Source: Paucidesulfovibrio gracilis DSM 16080 (GTDB taxonomy: Bacteria > Desulfobacterota > Desulfovibrionia > Desulfovibrionales > Desulfovibrionaceae). Taken from it: a DNA stretch of 64,000 nt. Location: NCBI RefSeq assembly GCF_900167125.1, contig NZ_FUYC01000008.1:1-64000 (forward strand), written 5' to 3'. The position numbers and the translations under genes were made by a program. Position 1 is the first letter of the stretch. Each line of letters begins with the position of its first letter. This document shows positions 53,069 to 62,038 of the stretch, piece after piece. Under the pieces are notes generated by a model, which was given only the letters and a program-made list of their open reading frames with translations, did no database searches and was not told the origin of the DNA.

Positions 53069-54066
53069 TCCTCGCTGATACTGCGGCAGAGCGGGCAGGT
53101 GGCCGCCAGTTCGTTCACCACCTCCTGGCTGATCATCCACATGCGGTTCAGGAAGCTGTCCGGCAAGACCTGGACCCAGACCTCGGGCAACTGACGCAGG
53201 GAGCTGAGCGAAAGCGCGTTCAGGGTATCGAACCGGGCCTGCATCCAAAGATCGGTTTCCGCGGCGGCAGCGCGCAGGGCCGCCTGTTGCGACACGGTGA
53301 GCTTGTCCATGGCCGTCCGATTGACCAACGTCTCCAACCGGCCGGACGGTTCCTGCCATCCCGGACCATAATACCAGACCGGGGATTGGGCCAGCCCGAG
53401 CTGCATGTCATGATGCGGACCGATCCAGTTCACGCCGTCCAGAGCGCCGGAAGCAAAGGCTTCGCTCAATTCCTGAGCAGGCATCAGGGAGACATCCGCC
53501 CCCACGCGCTGGAGCACGCGGCCCGCCAGACCCGGGAACCGCAGTTTGCGGCCCTTGAGATCCTCCACCGTTTCCAATGGCTTGCGGAACCAGCCGAACA
53601 TCTGCCCGCCCGTATCCCCCATGGGCAAAGGAATCACGCCGTAAGGCTCATACGCTTTTTCCCAGAGGCGCAGCCCCTGGCCGTCGTACAACCAGGAATT
53701 GAGGCAATTTTTGTCCATGCCGAACGGCACCGAGGAAAACCACTGGGCAGCGGGAATCTCTTCCGCCCAATAATACGCGGTGGAATGCCCCATCTCGGCC
53801 CGCCCCTCGGCAACGGCCTGAAAGACCTCCAACGGTCCGGCCAGGTCACCGGCGGGAAGCGGGGTGATCTGCAAGGTGTTATCCGTCAGCTGGGCCACGC
53901 GGCGGCAAAACCGCGACAACCCCGGCCAGAACACATCCATGTCCCGGTTCCAGGCCGTGACCATGCGCCACTCCAGGCGCTGTCCGGCCCGGGCCGGAAC
54001 CGCCATTGATCCGGCCGCGCCCACGGCGGCCATTCCCAATGTTTTGAGCAAATCCCTTCGGCGCAT
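53008..54066 (-). CDS. TRAP transporter solute-binding protein (DctP), orphan
   Basis: A 352-residue periplasmic binding protein. A Tat-like signal (MRRRDLLKTLGMAAVGAAG) is followed by LEWRMVTAWNRDMDVFWPG, PLPAGDLAGPLEVFQAVAEGRAEMGHSTAYYWAEE, LKGRKLRFPGLAGRVLQRVGA (the carboxylate-binding Arg) and SGALDGVNWIGPHHD. This is the branch of large TRAP binding proteins for keto acids and similar compounds. No DctQ or DctM membrane subunits are nearby. Start 54066 has GGGGG upstream. Confidence 0.92.
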   Translation of the reverse strand: MRRRDLLKTLGMAAVGAAGSMAVPARAGQRLEWRMVTAWNRDMDVFWPGLSRFCRRVAQLTDNTLQITPLPAGDLAGPLEVFQAVAEGRAEMGHSTAYYWAEEIPAAQWFSSVPFGMDKNCLNSWLYDGQGLRLWEKAYEPYGVIPLPMGDTGGQMFGWFRKPLETVEDLKGRKLRFPGLAGRVLQRVGADVSLMPAQELSEAFASGALDGVNWIGPHHDMQLGLAQSPVWYYGPGWQEPSGRLETLVNRTAMDKLTVSQQAALRAAAAETDLWMQARFDTLNALSLSSLRQLPEVWVQVLPDSFLNRMWMISQEVVNELAATCPLCRSISEDYSRVWRHCETWSLFSGPEM

Positions 54067-54114
54067 GTTTCCCCCACCGGTATGATGGACCGCTGTTCCG
54101 GTCCGGGTCCGCAA

Positions 54115-54495
54115 TCAACGATTGCGGTAATATTTCACGCTGTCCCCGCCCTGGCCCTTTCCCAGGTTGGGATAGTGCCGCACATAATCCCGCGTGCAGC
54201 GCAGATAGCACGCATTGTATCGGTCCTCCTGGGCCAGACGGCGGCGCTGCTGCGCCGCGCTCTCCCCGGCCTGGTACCGTAGGGACGGCTTGGGACAGGC
54301 CGCGATGCAGCGTTGTTCCTGCCGCTTCCAGTCCGCCGGTCCCTGGGCATGGGCGGCGTCGGCCCCAGCCCCGGCCAGACCCAAAACCAACAGCACCAAA
54401 AGCATTGGTCCCACGGCCCGTGCCGGACCGGTCCCTTGGGCTTGTTCGCGCGTGCTCCAGGCGCATGCGGTCCCGTGGATCGTGCGTTCACACAT
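54115..54495 (-). CDS. Secreted twin CX3C protein, copy A
   Basis: A 126-residue protein. A signal peptide spans about residues 31-50 (MLLVLLVLGLAGAGADAAHA). The start is uncertain; ATG 54405 would begin at the signal. The mature part holds WKRQEQRCIAACP (C63, C67) and RYNACYLRC (C96, C100), a twin CX3C motif with 28 residues between the pairs, in a predicted helical hairpin. The motif and surrounding residues recur in the gene at 57633-58007. Two disulfides holding the hairpin are likely (inference). Function unknown. Confidence 0.75.
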   Translation of the reverse strand: MCERTIHGTACAWSTREQAQGTGPARAVGPMLLVLLVLGLAGAGADAAHAQGPADWKRQEQRCIAACPKPSLRYQAGESAAQQRRRLAQEDRYNACYLRCTRDYVRHYPNLGKGQGGDSVKYYRNR

Positions 54496-54644
54496 ACTGT
54501 AACCATGCCGTCACGGGCCTCGGGAGTCAACAGGGGAACGGGGCTGTGCTTCGTTGGGAAAACTGGTATGCCTCGTGCATCAAAGGGACACATGCAGGGA
54601 TTCCTTGTGTCCGGACACAGCGCTGACACTCTTCCGGAGGTGGT

Positions 54645-55418
54645 ATGACCCGTTTTTTCGGCGTGTTCGCATTCCTGGCGGCCCTGGTTTTGGGCGGCTT
54701 TCTCTTGGTCGGAAATTTGACGTCCGGCATGTCTGAAAATGCAAACGCATTCTTCCAAACCGTGCGGGACGGACAGTACGACACCGCTTACAATTATCTC
54801 TCCAAAGGGTTTCGCAATACCGTGACGCCGAGGGAACTTCGCGCGTTTTTGCGGCGCGGCTCCCTGGACCGCTACATGACCTCGGCCTGGACTTCCAGGG
54901 AATACGACGGAGACACCGGACTGCTCAAAGGAACCCTCTACGCCCAGGACGGAACCGTCACGCCCCTGGAACTGACCTTTGTCCGTGAAAACGAGGAATG
55001 GCGCATTCACTTCATTGATGCCCGTCTGCCCGGACTGGCGCGGCGGGAGATCACCAAGGACATTCCGGACCAGGAAGTGCTGGAACGCATGGCCTCGGAC
55101 ACGGCGGCCCTGTTCGCCGAAGCGGTTCGGCTGAAGGATTTCCATCGCTTTCACGACGAGATCGCCCGCATCTGGGCCTGCCGTGCCACCCCCGAGGAGC
55201 TTATGGAGGCTTTTGCCCCGTTCCTGGCCGGGAAATCCGACCTCACGGGGTATGACCAAGTGGCCCCTGTTTTTAGTGAACCCCCGGTCATCAACGCGGA
55301 AGACGCGCTCGTGCTCAAGGGATACTTCCCGCATGAACGCGGGCCGCTGCGCTTTCGCATGGAATTCGTGTTCGAGTACCCGGAATGGAAACTCCGGGGC
55401 ATCGACATGCGCATTTGA
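54645..55418 (+). CDS. Membrane-anchored protein with duplicated NTF2-like domain
   Basis: A 257-residue protein not recognised by family. One N-terminal TM (4-24) anchors it. Two similar halves follow, each with a helical start (ENANAFFQTVRDGQYDTAYNYLS and ASDTAALFAEAVRLKDFHRFHDEI) and a beta sheet end (LTFVRENEEWRIHFIDAR and FRMEFVFEYPEWKLRGIDMRI), the NTF2/DUF4864-like layout. GGAGG precedes the ATG. It is 2 bp before the HEAT-Sel1 gene, so the two are translationally coupled. Confidence 0.75.
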   Translation: MTRFFGVFAFLAALVLGGFLLVGNLTSGMSENANAFFQTVRDGQYDTAYNYLSKGFRNTVTPRELRAFLRRGSLDRYMTSAWTSREYDGDTGLLKGTLYAQDGTVTPLELTFVRENEEWRIHFIDARLPGLARREITKDIPDQEVLERMASDTAALFAEAVRLKDFHRFHDEIARIWACRATPEELMEAFAPFLAGKSDLTGYDQVAPVFSEPPVINAEDALVLKGYFPHERGPLRFRMEFVFEYPEWKLRGIDMRI

Positions 55419-55420
55419 CC

Positions 55421-57610
55421 ATGCTCCGCATCCTCGTTTGCAGCACGTTTCTCTTTCTCCTCGCCCTTGCCTGGGTTCCGGCCCATGCCGATGGCGACGC
55501 GCCCACGGCCGACCTGATCCGCCGCCTGAACGACGAAAACGCGGACGTTGCCCGCAACGCATTTGACGAACTGGTGCGCCGCGGAACCGAAGCCGTACCC
55601 GAGCTGATCAAAACCCTGCGCGGCACCAACCGGTCCCTGCGCGGCGCCGCCACCCGCGTACTGGCGCGCATCGGCGCTCCCGCCGTACCCGAGCTGGCCC
55701 GGACCTTGGAGGATCAGGCCCGGTCCGCCCGCATTCAGGCGGGCATTGCCTTGGGCCTCATGGGCAGCACAGCCTCGGACGCGGTGCGCCCCCTTTCCCG
55801 CGCCCTGCACGACCATGTGGAAGACGTTCGCGGCAATGCCGCGGCTGCGCTGGCGGAAATCGGCGCGGACTCCGAACCGGCGGTTGCGGACCTGCAACGG
55901 ATATTGGCTGATCCCAGTCCCTGGGTGCGCCGCAATGCGGCCCTGGCTCTTGGACGCATCGGCCCGGGAGCACGCCCTGCCATGGCAGCCCTGCTGGAAA
56001 CCGCCACGCAGGATCGCAGTTCCAAGGTGCGCTCTGAGGCGGTACGCGCTCTGCCCCGCATTGATTCGGAGCATCCCGAGCTGCTGCCCAGCCTGAAAAA
56101 AATCACAACCACCGACACCTCCCAGGCTGTGCGGGATGCTGCATCGGAAATCCTGGAAGACTTGCTCTCCAAGGAACAAGAAGATCGGAATGAATCGATA
56201 ACTGACGATGTAACCTCGGATTCCGCCCTTGCCGACGACCCGGAACGCTCCCAGAGCGGGCAATCCGTGGCCCAACTCGTACGCCGGTTGCAAGGCGAAG
56301 AAACGCCGGCGCAGGCCGCGGCCCAGGAACTGAAGCAGCGAGGTGCCGACGCTGTTCCGGCTCTGGCCTGGGCCTTGGACGGCAATGATGCCACCCTGCG
56401 CCGAAGAGCCGCCAGCGTACTCGCGGCCCTGGGAGAACAAAGCGCCCCGGCCCGCGCCGCTTTGGGCCGCGCCCTCAGCGATGTGGATGCTCGCGTGCGT
56501 GAGCAGGCCGCCCGCGCTCTCGGCGCCATGGGTCAAACAGGTCTGCGCGCCTTGCCCCAGCTCGCCCGCGCCCTTTCCGATGCCGATCCTCTGGTCCGCA
56601 CGGCCGCAGCGCAATCGTTGGCCGGTTTCGACCACGAACTGCCCGAGGCGGTTCCCGGCCTGACCGACGTGCTTTCCACGGGACCGGATGCGGCCCGGGT
56701 GGCGGCCTGCCGGGCCTTGGGCAACACCGGTCCCCGCGCCGCCCAGAGCGTCACCGCCCTTACGGACGCCCTGACCCTGGGTGATCCAAAGGTCCGAGCA
56801 GCAGCAGCGCAAGCCCTGGGCAACATTGGTCCCCTCTCTCTTGCGGCCCTGCCCCGCCTGCGCGGACTGGCCCACGATCCAAATTCCAGCGTGCGATCGG
56901 CCGCCCTGAACGCCATTCGCTCCATATCGCCGTCCGCCACACTGCCGGCCCAGCCCACGGACCCGGCAATACCGGACACCGGCACACCGCAGCCCCCCCA
57001 AGACCCTTCCATGGACGGCTCGGCCCGGGACGATCAACAAACCGACACCCCGTGGCCCACGTCCCTCCAGGATTTGGAGCCGGATCCGCGCTACCCGGAT
57101 TTTCCTGTCTCCGTCACGGACTCGCCCGAACCGACACCTCCGGCAACGCCTGTTATTCCTGCGCCCCAAAAACCCGACACACCCCAGACGCCGCCAGTTA
57201 CGGCGCTTCCGGACCTTGCCCAGCCCTCCCCTGCCGCGCCGGACCCTGCGGGCAGCCCCCAGGCGCATCTCTTTGCTCAGGCCAGAAAGCTCTACGCCTC
57301 GGGTCGATACGAGGACGCGGCCCAAACCCTGCGCCAAGGCGCGGAAACGGACCACTCCCCTTCGCAGGTACTATTGGGCATGCTTTTTCGTGAAGGGCGC
57401 GGCGTGGACAAAGACAATGAGGAAGCTTTACGCTGGTTCCGCCACGCCTCGGCTCTGGGCGACGCCGCTGGCTACTACAACATGGGCTGGATGTATGAAC
57501 ACGGGTTGGGAGTGCCTCGGGATGTGGACGCGGCCCGGCGCTGGTATGAACGCGCCGCCAAGCGCGGCCATCCCGCTGCCGGGGATCGGCTCAAGGCCAT
57601 GCGCGAGTAA
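55421..57610 (+). CDS. Secreted HEAT-repeat / Sel1-repeat fusion protein
   Basis: A 729-residue exported protein (signal peptide 1-23). It has two blocks of HEAT repeats (about 25-245 and 275-515), with repeated motifs such as VRRNAALALGRIG, VREQAARALGAMG and VRAAAAQALGNIG. A Pro/Thr-rich linker spans about 520-625. Two Sel1 repeats follow (about 650-725: GMLFREGRGVDKDNEEALRWFRHAS and GWMYEHGLGVPRDVDAARRWYERAA). All parts are protein-binding scaffolds. The codons run continuously with no frameshift. Its role is unknown; it is coupled to the NTF2-like gene and followed 22 bp later by twin CX3C copy B. Confidence 0.88.
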   Translation: MLRILVCSTFLFLLALAWVPAHADGDAPTADLIRRLNDENADVARNAFDELVRRGTEAVPELIKTLRGTNRSLRGAATRVLARIGAPAVPELARTLEDQARSARIQAGIALGLMGSTASDAVRPLSRALHDHVEDVRGNAAAALAEIGADSEPAVADLQRILADPSPWVRRNAALALGRIGPGARPAMAALLETATQDRSSKVRSEAVRALPRIDSEHPELLPSLKKITTTDTSQAVRDAASEILEDLLSKEQEDRNESITDDVTSDSALADDPERSQSGQSVAQLVRRLQGEETPAQAAAQELKQRGADAVPALAWALDGNDATLRRRAASVLAALGEQSAPARAALGRALSDVDARVREQAARALGAMGQTGLRALPQLARALSDADPLVRTAAAQSLAGFDHELPEAVPGLTDVLSTGPDAARVAACRALGNTGPRAAQSVTALTDALTLGDPKVRAAAAQALGNIGPLSLAALPRLRGLAHDPNSSVRSAALNAIRSISPSATLPAQPTDPAIPDTGTPQPPQDPSMDGSARDDQQTDTPWPTSLQDLEPDPRYPDFPVSVTDSPEPTPPATPVIPAPQKPDTPQTPPVTALPDLAQPSPAAPDPAGSPQAHLFAQARKLYASGRYEDAAQTLRQGAETDHSPSQVLLGMLFREGRGVDKDNEEALRWFRHASALGDAAGYYNMGWMYEHGLGVPRDVDAARRWYERAAKRGHPAAGDRLKAMRE

Positions 57611-57632
57611 CGGACAGGCAAGGAGACGACGC

Positions 57633-58007
57633 ATGAACATCCGGACCGGACCACTTTCCGATCGATCCCGCCCAGGCCGTTTTCTCTCCCGAGCGCAAGG
57701 TCTGCTCCCGGGCGCGGCGTTGCTTCTCTTGGTCCTGCTGCTGCATCCAGGCGCGGCCGAGTCCCGCGGATTTCCCAACGCCCGCTGGAAGGCGGAGGAA
57801 CAGCGCTGCATTGCGGCCTGCCCCTCATTTCCACGCTTTTCCGGCACGGAGACACCGGCCCAGTATCAACGCCGCATTGCCGCGGAAAACGCCTACAACC
57901 GTTGCTATGCCCGTTGCATCCGGCAATATCAGGAACGGGTGCTGCTGCCCCGGGAACCTTATGACGACGGGAGCCAGGGCTACCTACGGCGCAATGGCGG
58001 CAACTGA
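57633..58007 (+). CDS. Secreted twin CX3C protein, copy B
   Basis: A 124-residue protein. A signal/TM segment lies at about 24-42 (LLPGAALLLLVLLLHPGAA). The mature part has WKAEEQRCIAACP (C59, C63) and AYNRCYARC (C91, C95), 27 residues between pairs. It shares the pattern W-K-x2-E-Q-R-C-I-A-A-C-P...Y-N-x-C-Y-x-R-C with copy A. AAGGAGA precedes the ATG, 22 bp after the HEAT-Sel1 gene, so it is in the same operon. Confidence 0.8.
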   Translation: MNIRTGPLSDRSRPGRFLSRAQGLLPGAALLLLVLLLHPGAAESRGFPNARWKAEEQRCIAACPSFPRFSGTETPAQYQRRIAAENAYNRCYARCIRQYQERVLLPREPYDDGSQGYLRRNGGN

Positions 58008-58010
58008 CGC

Positions 58011-58721
58011 CTATTTTCCCTGGTTTACCTCTCGGGCCAGGTCGTATTGCAGCACGATCCATTCGCGGTCATCGGCGTCGTGCAACAGGGCCAGGGCGGC
58101 CTGTCGCGTGTCGGGCCGGGCCATACCGAGCAAATCCCGCACATCGGCTGCCTTTTTCAAGGCCTGATGCACTCCGGAACGTTCCAAAAACACGTACACC
58201 AACTCCCGCCGCTGCATGGCGCGGGTCTCATATTCGGTCATCTGCTTGGAGGCGTACCCCGCATGCGGCGCATTCCGCCACAGGGCCACCAGATCCAGGG
58301 TCGGTTCCGAGGACTGCAGGGCCACCAGTTCAAAACGCTCGTCCAACGCCGCAAACGCCCGCACATACACGGACCGCACAAACGGCGTACGCAGGGAAAC
58401 ACTTCGCAATCCCTGCTGGTCAAACGCGAAATCCATGTCCCAGCCATGGTCCAGATAGCGCGCCCCGTTCCGGCACACCGCTTCGGAACCGAGTTGTTCC
58501 GCGCAGTCAAAGGCTCCCGGCAACTCCAACACCCGCTCCCGGGGCATGCCCCGGACATAGTTCTCAAACAATATGATTTGGGAATCCGCCCGCCCTGGCA
58601 GCGCGGGCCAAAGCAAGCACACGGCCAGCGCACAAAGCAGCACCCGGGCCGCAGCGGATTTCAGGCAGGGACAACCAGCAGACAAGGGGATCCGCTGTAA
58701 GGGACACGGAACCAGGGCCAT
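58011..58721 (-). CDS. Secreted protein of unknown function
   Basis: A 236-residue protein. GGAGG fixes the start at 58721, giving a long n-region before the signal core (about 25-45, ARVLLCALAVCLLWPALPGRA). The mature part contains FENYVRGMPRERVLELPGAFDC and a second cysteine in EAVCRNG. No family recognised. It converges on twin CX3C copy B with 3 bp between stops, so it belongs to the same neighbourhood of exported proteins. Confidence 0.75.
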   Translation of the reverse strand: MALVPCPLQRIPLSAGCPCLKSAAARVLLCALAVCLLWPALPGRADSQIILFENYVRGMPRERVLELPGAFDCAEQLGSEAVCRNGARYLDHGWDMDFAFDQQGLRSVSLRTPFVRSVYVRAFAALDERFELVALQSSEPTLDLVALWRNAPHAGYASKQMTEYETRAMQRRELVYVFLERSGVHQALKKAADVRDLLGMARPDTRQAALALLHDADDREWIVLQYDLAREVNQGK

Positions 58722-59011
58722 TGGAACCTCCTGGATGTTGAGCCGGGCAATGGGGCATGTGCTCGTGCAAAATCCGTTTTCAACAGTACGGTATAGATAA
58801 ATACGCGTTCCCGCGGGGCGCGTCCAGTGGTCAACCCCTGCAATGTATTCGACAAGAGCCTGCCCATTCTGGTACCAATGGATCAGGGCGTCCGAGGGTT
58901 TGCCGCAGGAAGCGGCCCTGGCCCGAAGCCCGGATCATGGTTTCCATGCCCGAGGTTATGTCCAAAGGCGATCACACGGCCCGGCACCACTGGCCGAGAT
59001 ACGGAGGAACA

Positions 59012-59569
59012 ATGCGCCATTTTATGCTTTGCGCCGCTTTGCTGGCGGCTTTGTCCCTGCTCGCGGGCTGCACCGTGGAACAGGGCGGAACCGAAGATCC
59101 CAAAGACTTTTCGCAGGTGGAGGGGTTGGAGCAGCCCAACCTGGATGCCGAAACAGTGCAATCTCCCGACCTCACGGAAGATGCGGCTGCCGTGCTTCCC
59201 GAAGCATCCTCCCAAGTGGACACCCTGAAAACCGAGGTGGCCACCCTGACCGAACGGCTGAACACCCTGGAAGCCCGCCTGGAAAAACAGGCCCGCCGCA
59301 TCGACCAACTCACGGGCCGAACCCAGGAGCCGAAAATGCAGGGCGATGCCGAGGGGCAAACCCCGCTCATCGACCTTGGCGACGACAAAGCCTTTGAGGA
59401 ACAGGTGGTTCGCGAAGGTCTCGAACAAATCGTAAACATGTCCAGACTGTTGCTGGATAAAATGGAATATGAAATGAATCAGGAGCTGGGCGGCGCCCTT
59501 CAGGAGACGCCCGCTGCCGAATCCCCGGACCAGGGGACAATGGATCGGCCTGCTGAAAACCAACAATAA
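59012..59569 (+). CDS. Lipoprotein with coiled coil
   Basis: A 185-residue lipoprotein (lipobox LLAGC, Cys18). An acidic segment follows the anchor. A coiled coil spans about residues 65-105 (LKTEVATLTERLNTLEARL...). Then a C-terminal helical segment (QVVREGLEQIVNMSRLLLDKMEYEMNQEL) and a polar tail follow. GGAGG precedes the ATG. The trimeric-coil-like N-terminus resembles YbgF-type or Lpp-type envelope proteins in general layout only. Confidence 0.75.
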   Translation: MRHFMLCAALLAALSLLAGCTVEQGGTEDPKDFSQVEGLEQPNLDAETVQSPDLTEDAAAVLPEASSQVDTLKTEVATLTERLNTLEARLEKQARRIDQLTGRTQEPKMQGDAEGQTPLIDLGDDKAFEEQVVREGLEQIVNMSRLLLDKMEYEMNQELGGALQETPAAESPDQGTMDRPAENQQ

Positions 59570-59656
59570 CTGTGTTCGTGCGTGGACCAGGGACCGTTTT
59601 CCAGCGGTTCTGGTCCGCGCACGGCCTGTCCCGCCAGTCTTTCGCCTTTTCCCGCC

Positions 59657-60502
59657 TTACCGGGCCAGGTGGTTCACCGCTTCCGTGGCCTCTCGCATAT
59701 AGGCCTCCACAATGGCATCAATCTCTCCGGTTTCGCGAAGCCGCCGCAACTCGGTGTTGAACCGCGCCACAAAATCCCGGGCCTCGGCTCGACGGGCAGA
59801 AAACCCGATGTGTCCGGCATAACGGGCCACTTCGGAAATTTCACGCACGCCCTTGATGCGGGCGCTTCCTTCCTGTGTTGCAATCTCGTGGAGCGTCCAG
59901 ATAATGGAACGACGGTCGTTGATGTAACAATCCACACGCCCCAGCAGCATGCGTTCAATATTGCGCCGGGTTCCGGGTACGGGATCCACGCTGACGCGAC
60001 CCTGTTGCACGGCCCGCTGGAACGGCCGGGCCACCACGTGAAAACCGGTATTCAGGCCGAAGGTGACGCCGTCATAATCCTTTGGGAACGCGGCTCCCGG
60101 CTCCATGCCAGCGTCATCGCGACACCAGGCGACCGTGATCTCCTCCAGAATCGGATCGGAATAGGGAGCCAGATAGGGCCGCTCCTCATACCCCAGATAG
60201 GGCGGGACAACCCCTAAAGCCCGGCCCTGCTCCACCATGCGCAGGGCGCGTTTCCAGGGATAGAGGCGTACCTCCACGTCATATTCGGGCATGGCCGCGA
60301 ACACGCGCTCCAATATCCGGTGGTATATTCCCTGGTTGCTTCCATTCTCCAGGTACGAGTACGGCGGGTAGTCATCATCACCGACAATGAGAACAGACTG
60401 CTTCGCCTGGACCACGGAACACAACAGCATCCAGGACAATATCCCGGTCGCCGCGGCAAGCCGCATGGAAAAACGGGCGGCAACGCCCTGTCGCGTGCTC
60501 AT
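59657..60502 (-). CDS. Solute-binding protein family 3 (SBP_bac_3), orphan
   Basis: A 281-residue periplasmic binding protein. A signal peptide (about 1-32, ending VVQAKQ) is followed by LIVGDDDYPPYSYLENGSNQGIYHRILERVF, the usual family opening, and lobe motifs GVTFGLNTGFHVV and LLGRVDCYINDRRSI. No ABC permease or ATPase is adjacent, so it may serve another permease or act as a periplasmic sensor. Start 60502 has GGGGG upstream. The 3' end converges on the coiled-coil lipoprotein. Confidence 0.85.
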   Translation of the reverse strand: MSTRQGVAARFSMRLAAATGILSWMLLCSVVQAKQSVLIVGDDDYPPYSYLENGSNQGIYHRILERVFAAMPEYDVEVRLYPWKRALRMVEQGRALGVVPPYLGYEERPYLAPYSDPILEEITVAWCRDDAGMEPGAAFPKDYDGVTFGLNTGFHVVARPFQRAVQQGRVSVDPVPGTRRNIERMLLGRVDCYINDRRSIIWTLHEIATQEGSARIKGVREISEVARYAGHIGFSARRAEARDFVARFNTELRRLRETGEIDAIVEAYMREATEAVNHLAR

Positions 60503-60733
60503 GCGCTGATCCCCCTTCCCCTTGTGGTACCACAAAAGAATGTTCGTCTGAAGTCCGTAATCGTTCCATGTTGCTGCTTTGCCGTGGCTGCGGACCATTC
60601 AACCACATTTTCTTGTGTATGCGAAAAAAAAGCCCGCAGCGTTCCTCCACATGGAAAGAAAACCCTGCGAGCCGTTTCCCCCGCTTCGGGCGGAGAAAGT
60701 CGGTCAGGCCAATGGCCGCCTTTGGTCCATTTC

Positions 60734-61135
60734 TCAGGACTGTTCCTGGGGCAACACGTAGAGGGGCAACCCCTTGACCAGGCGTTGTTCCCCATCCTGC
60801 GTCACGGAAAGATTGATGGTATGCCGCCCTTCCTGGGACACGTTCAACCCCGGAAGCTGGAAATTGACCTTGTGCAGAGTGGCTCCTGTGGGTTGCACCT
60901 GATTGCTGCCCAGGTCGGTTTCTGTGCCGTCCGGCGCCACCAGGCTCAGTCCGATGGTGAACCCGCTGCTGTTCGGGCCGGTCTCCCAAAGGGTGACGAT
61001 AAAGCAGGACGGCACTGTGGCGGGCAGGCTGGGAACGGTGCCGTGTTCAAAAGCTCGGATAAAGGACGCGGAACCGGATTCGCGGTCCACAATCACATCC
61101 CGGCAAAGCAACGCGTATACGAGTTCGGGAAACAT
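60734..61135 (-). CDS. DUF6941-like protein
   Basis: A 133-residue all-beta protein. The opening MFPELVYALLCRDVIVD and the HKVNFQLPGLNVSQEGRHTI middle fit the DUF6941 family as I recall it; its function is unknown. AAGGAG fixes the start. It lies 19 bp after the heptulosonate synthase gene on the same strand. No signal peptide. Confidence 0.65.
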   Translation of the reverse strand: MFPELVYALLCRDVIVDRESGSASFIRAFEHGTVPSLPATVPSCFIVTLWETGPNSSGFTIGLSLVAPDGTETDLGSNQVQPTGATLHKVNFQLPGLNVSQEGRHTINLSVTQDGEQRLVKGLPLYVLPQEQS

Positions 61136-61154
61136 GGCTCTCCTTGGTTTCCGG

Positions 61155-61952
61155 TCAGTTTTCCAGAAGGCGCATGGCTTCGTCAACCGAACCGTTCTCA
61201 TGCACGATGTGGTGCAGCGCACGTACCAGTCCGGTGGGGTCGTCATGCTGGAACACATTGCGTCCCACGGAAAGGCCGGCTCCTCCGGCCATCAGGGAAT
61301 TCTTGACCATTTCCAGAAGATCCTGCGTGGAATCCAGCTTTTCCCCGCCGGCAATGACCACCGGTACGCAGCAGCTCTCCGTCACATGGGCAAACGATTC
61401 CACGGAACCCGTATAATTGACCTTGACGATGTCCGCGCCCAGTTCCATGCCCACACGGGCGCAATGGGCCACAACCTCAGGCTCGTACTCGTTGCGGATC
61501 TTGGGTCCGCGGGCATAGACCATGGCCAGCAGAGGGATGCCCCAATAGTCGGCGCGTTCTGCGGTGCTTCCCAGGTGTTCCAACATCACGGACTCGTTCT
61601 CGTCCCCGATGTTCACATGCACGCTCACGCCGTCCGCGCCCATGCGCAGCGCTTCTTCCACGGTGGTGACCAAGGCCTTGCGGTTGGGAAAGGGAGAAAG
61701 ACTGGTGCTGGCGGAAAGATGTACGATCAGTCCGAAGTCCCGTCCCTCGGACCGATGCCCGCAGGCCACGCATCCCTTATGGACCAGCCCGGCGTTGGCT
61801 CCGCCGTTGACCAACCGGGTGACCATTTCCCGGATGTCTTCCAGTCCCTGAATCGGTCCCACGGTCACGCCGTGGTCCATAGGCACCACGATGGTGCGGC
61901 GGGTGTTGCGGTTGAAGATCCGATCCAGCCTGAGGGCTTTTCCGGTGTTCAT
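61155..61952 (-). CDS. 2-amino-3,7-dideoxy-D-threo-hept-6-ulosonate synthase
   Basis: A 265-residue class I aldolase. The family markers are [77 protein letters not shown] and [11 protein letters not shown], with the Schiff-base Lys at about residue 177. The similarity to archaeal ADH synthase (MJ0400) is extensive. It condenses aspartate semialdehyde with DKFP to start the alternative shikimate route. The partner, dehydroquinate synthase II, is not adjacent here. AAAGGAG precedes the start. Confidence 0.92.
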   Translation of the reverse strand: MNTGKALRLDRIFNRNTRRTIVVPMDHGVTVGPIQGLEDIREMVTRLVNGGANAGLVHKGCVACGHRSEGRDFGLIVHLSASTSLSPFPNRKALVTTVEEALRMGADGVSVHVNIGDENESVMLEHLGSTAERADYWGIPLLAMVYARGPKIRNEYEPEVVAHCARVGMELGADIVKVNYTGSVESFAHVTESCCVPVVIAGGEKLDSTQDLLEMVKNSLMAGGAGLSVGRNVFQHDDPTGLVRALHHIVHENGSVDEAMRLLEN

Positions 61953-62038
61953 GGCGGCGCTCCTTTTCGGGTAATAATGACCAGGTGGTCACCCGGAAGT
62001 GATACCGCAAAACAACGCGGTGCGCCAGGGGCGGAAGG

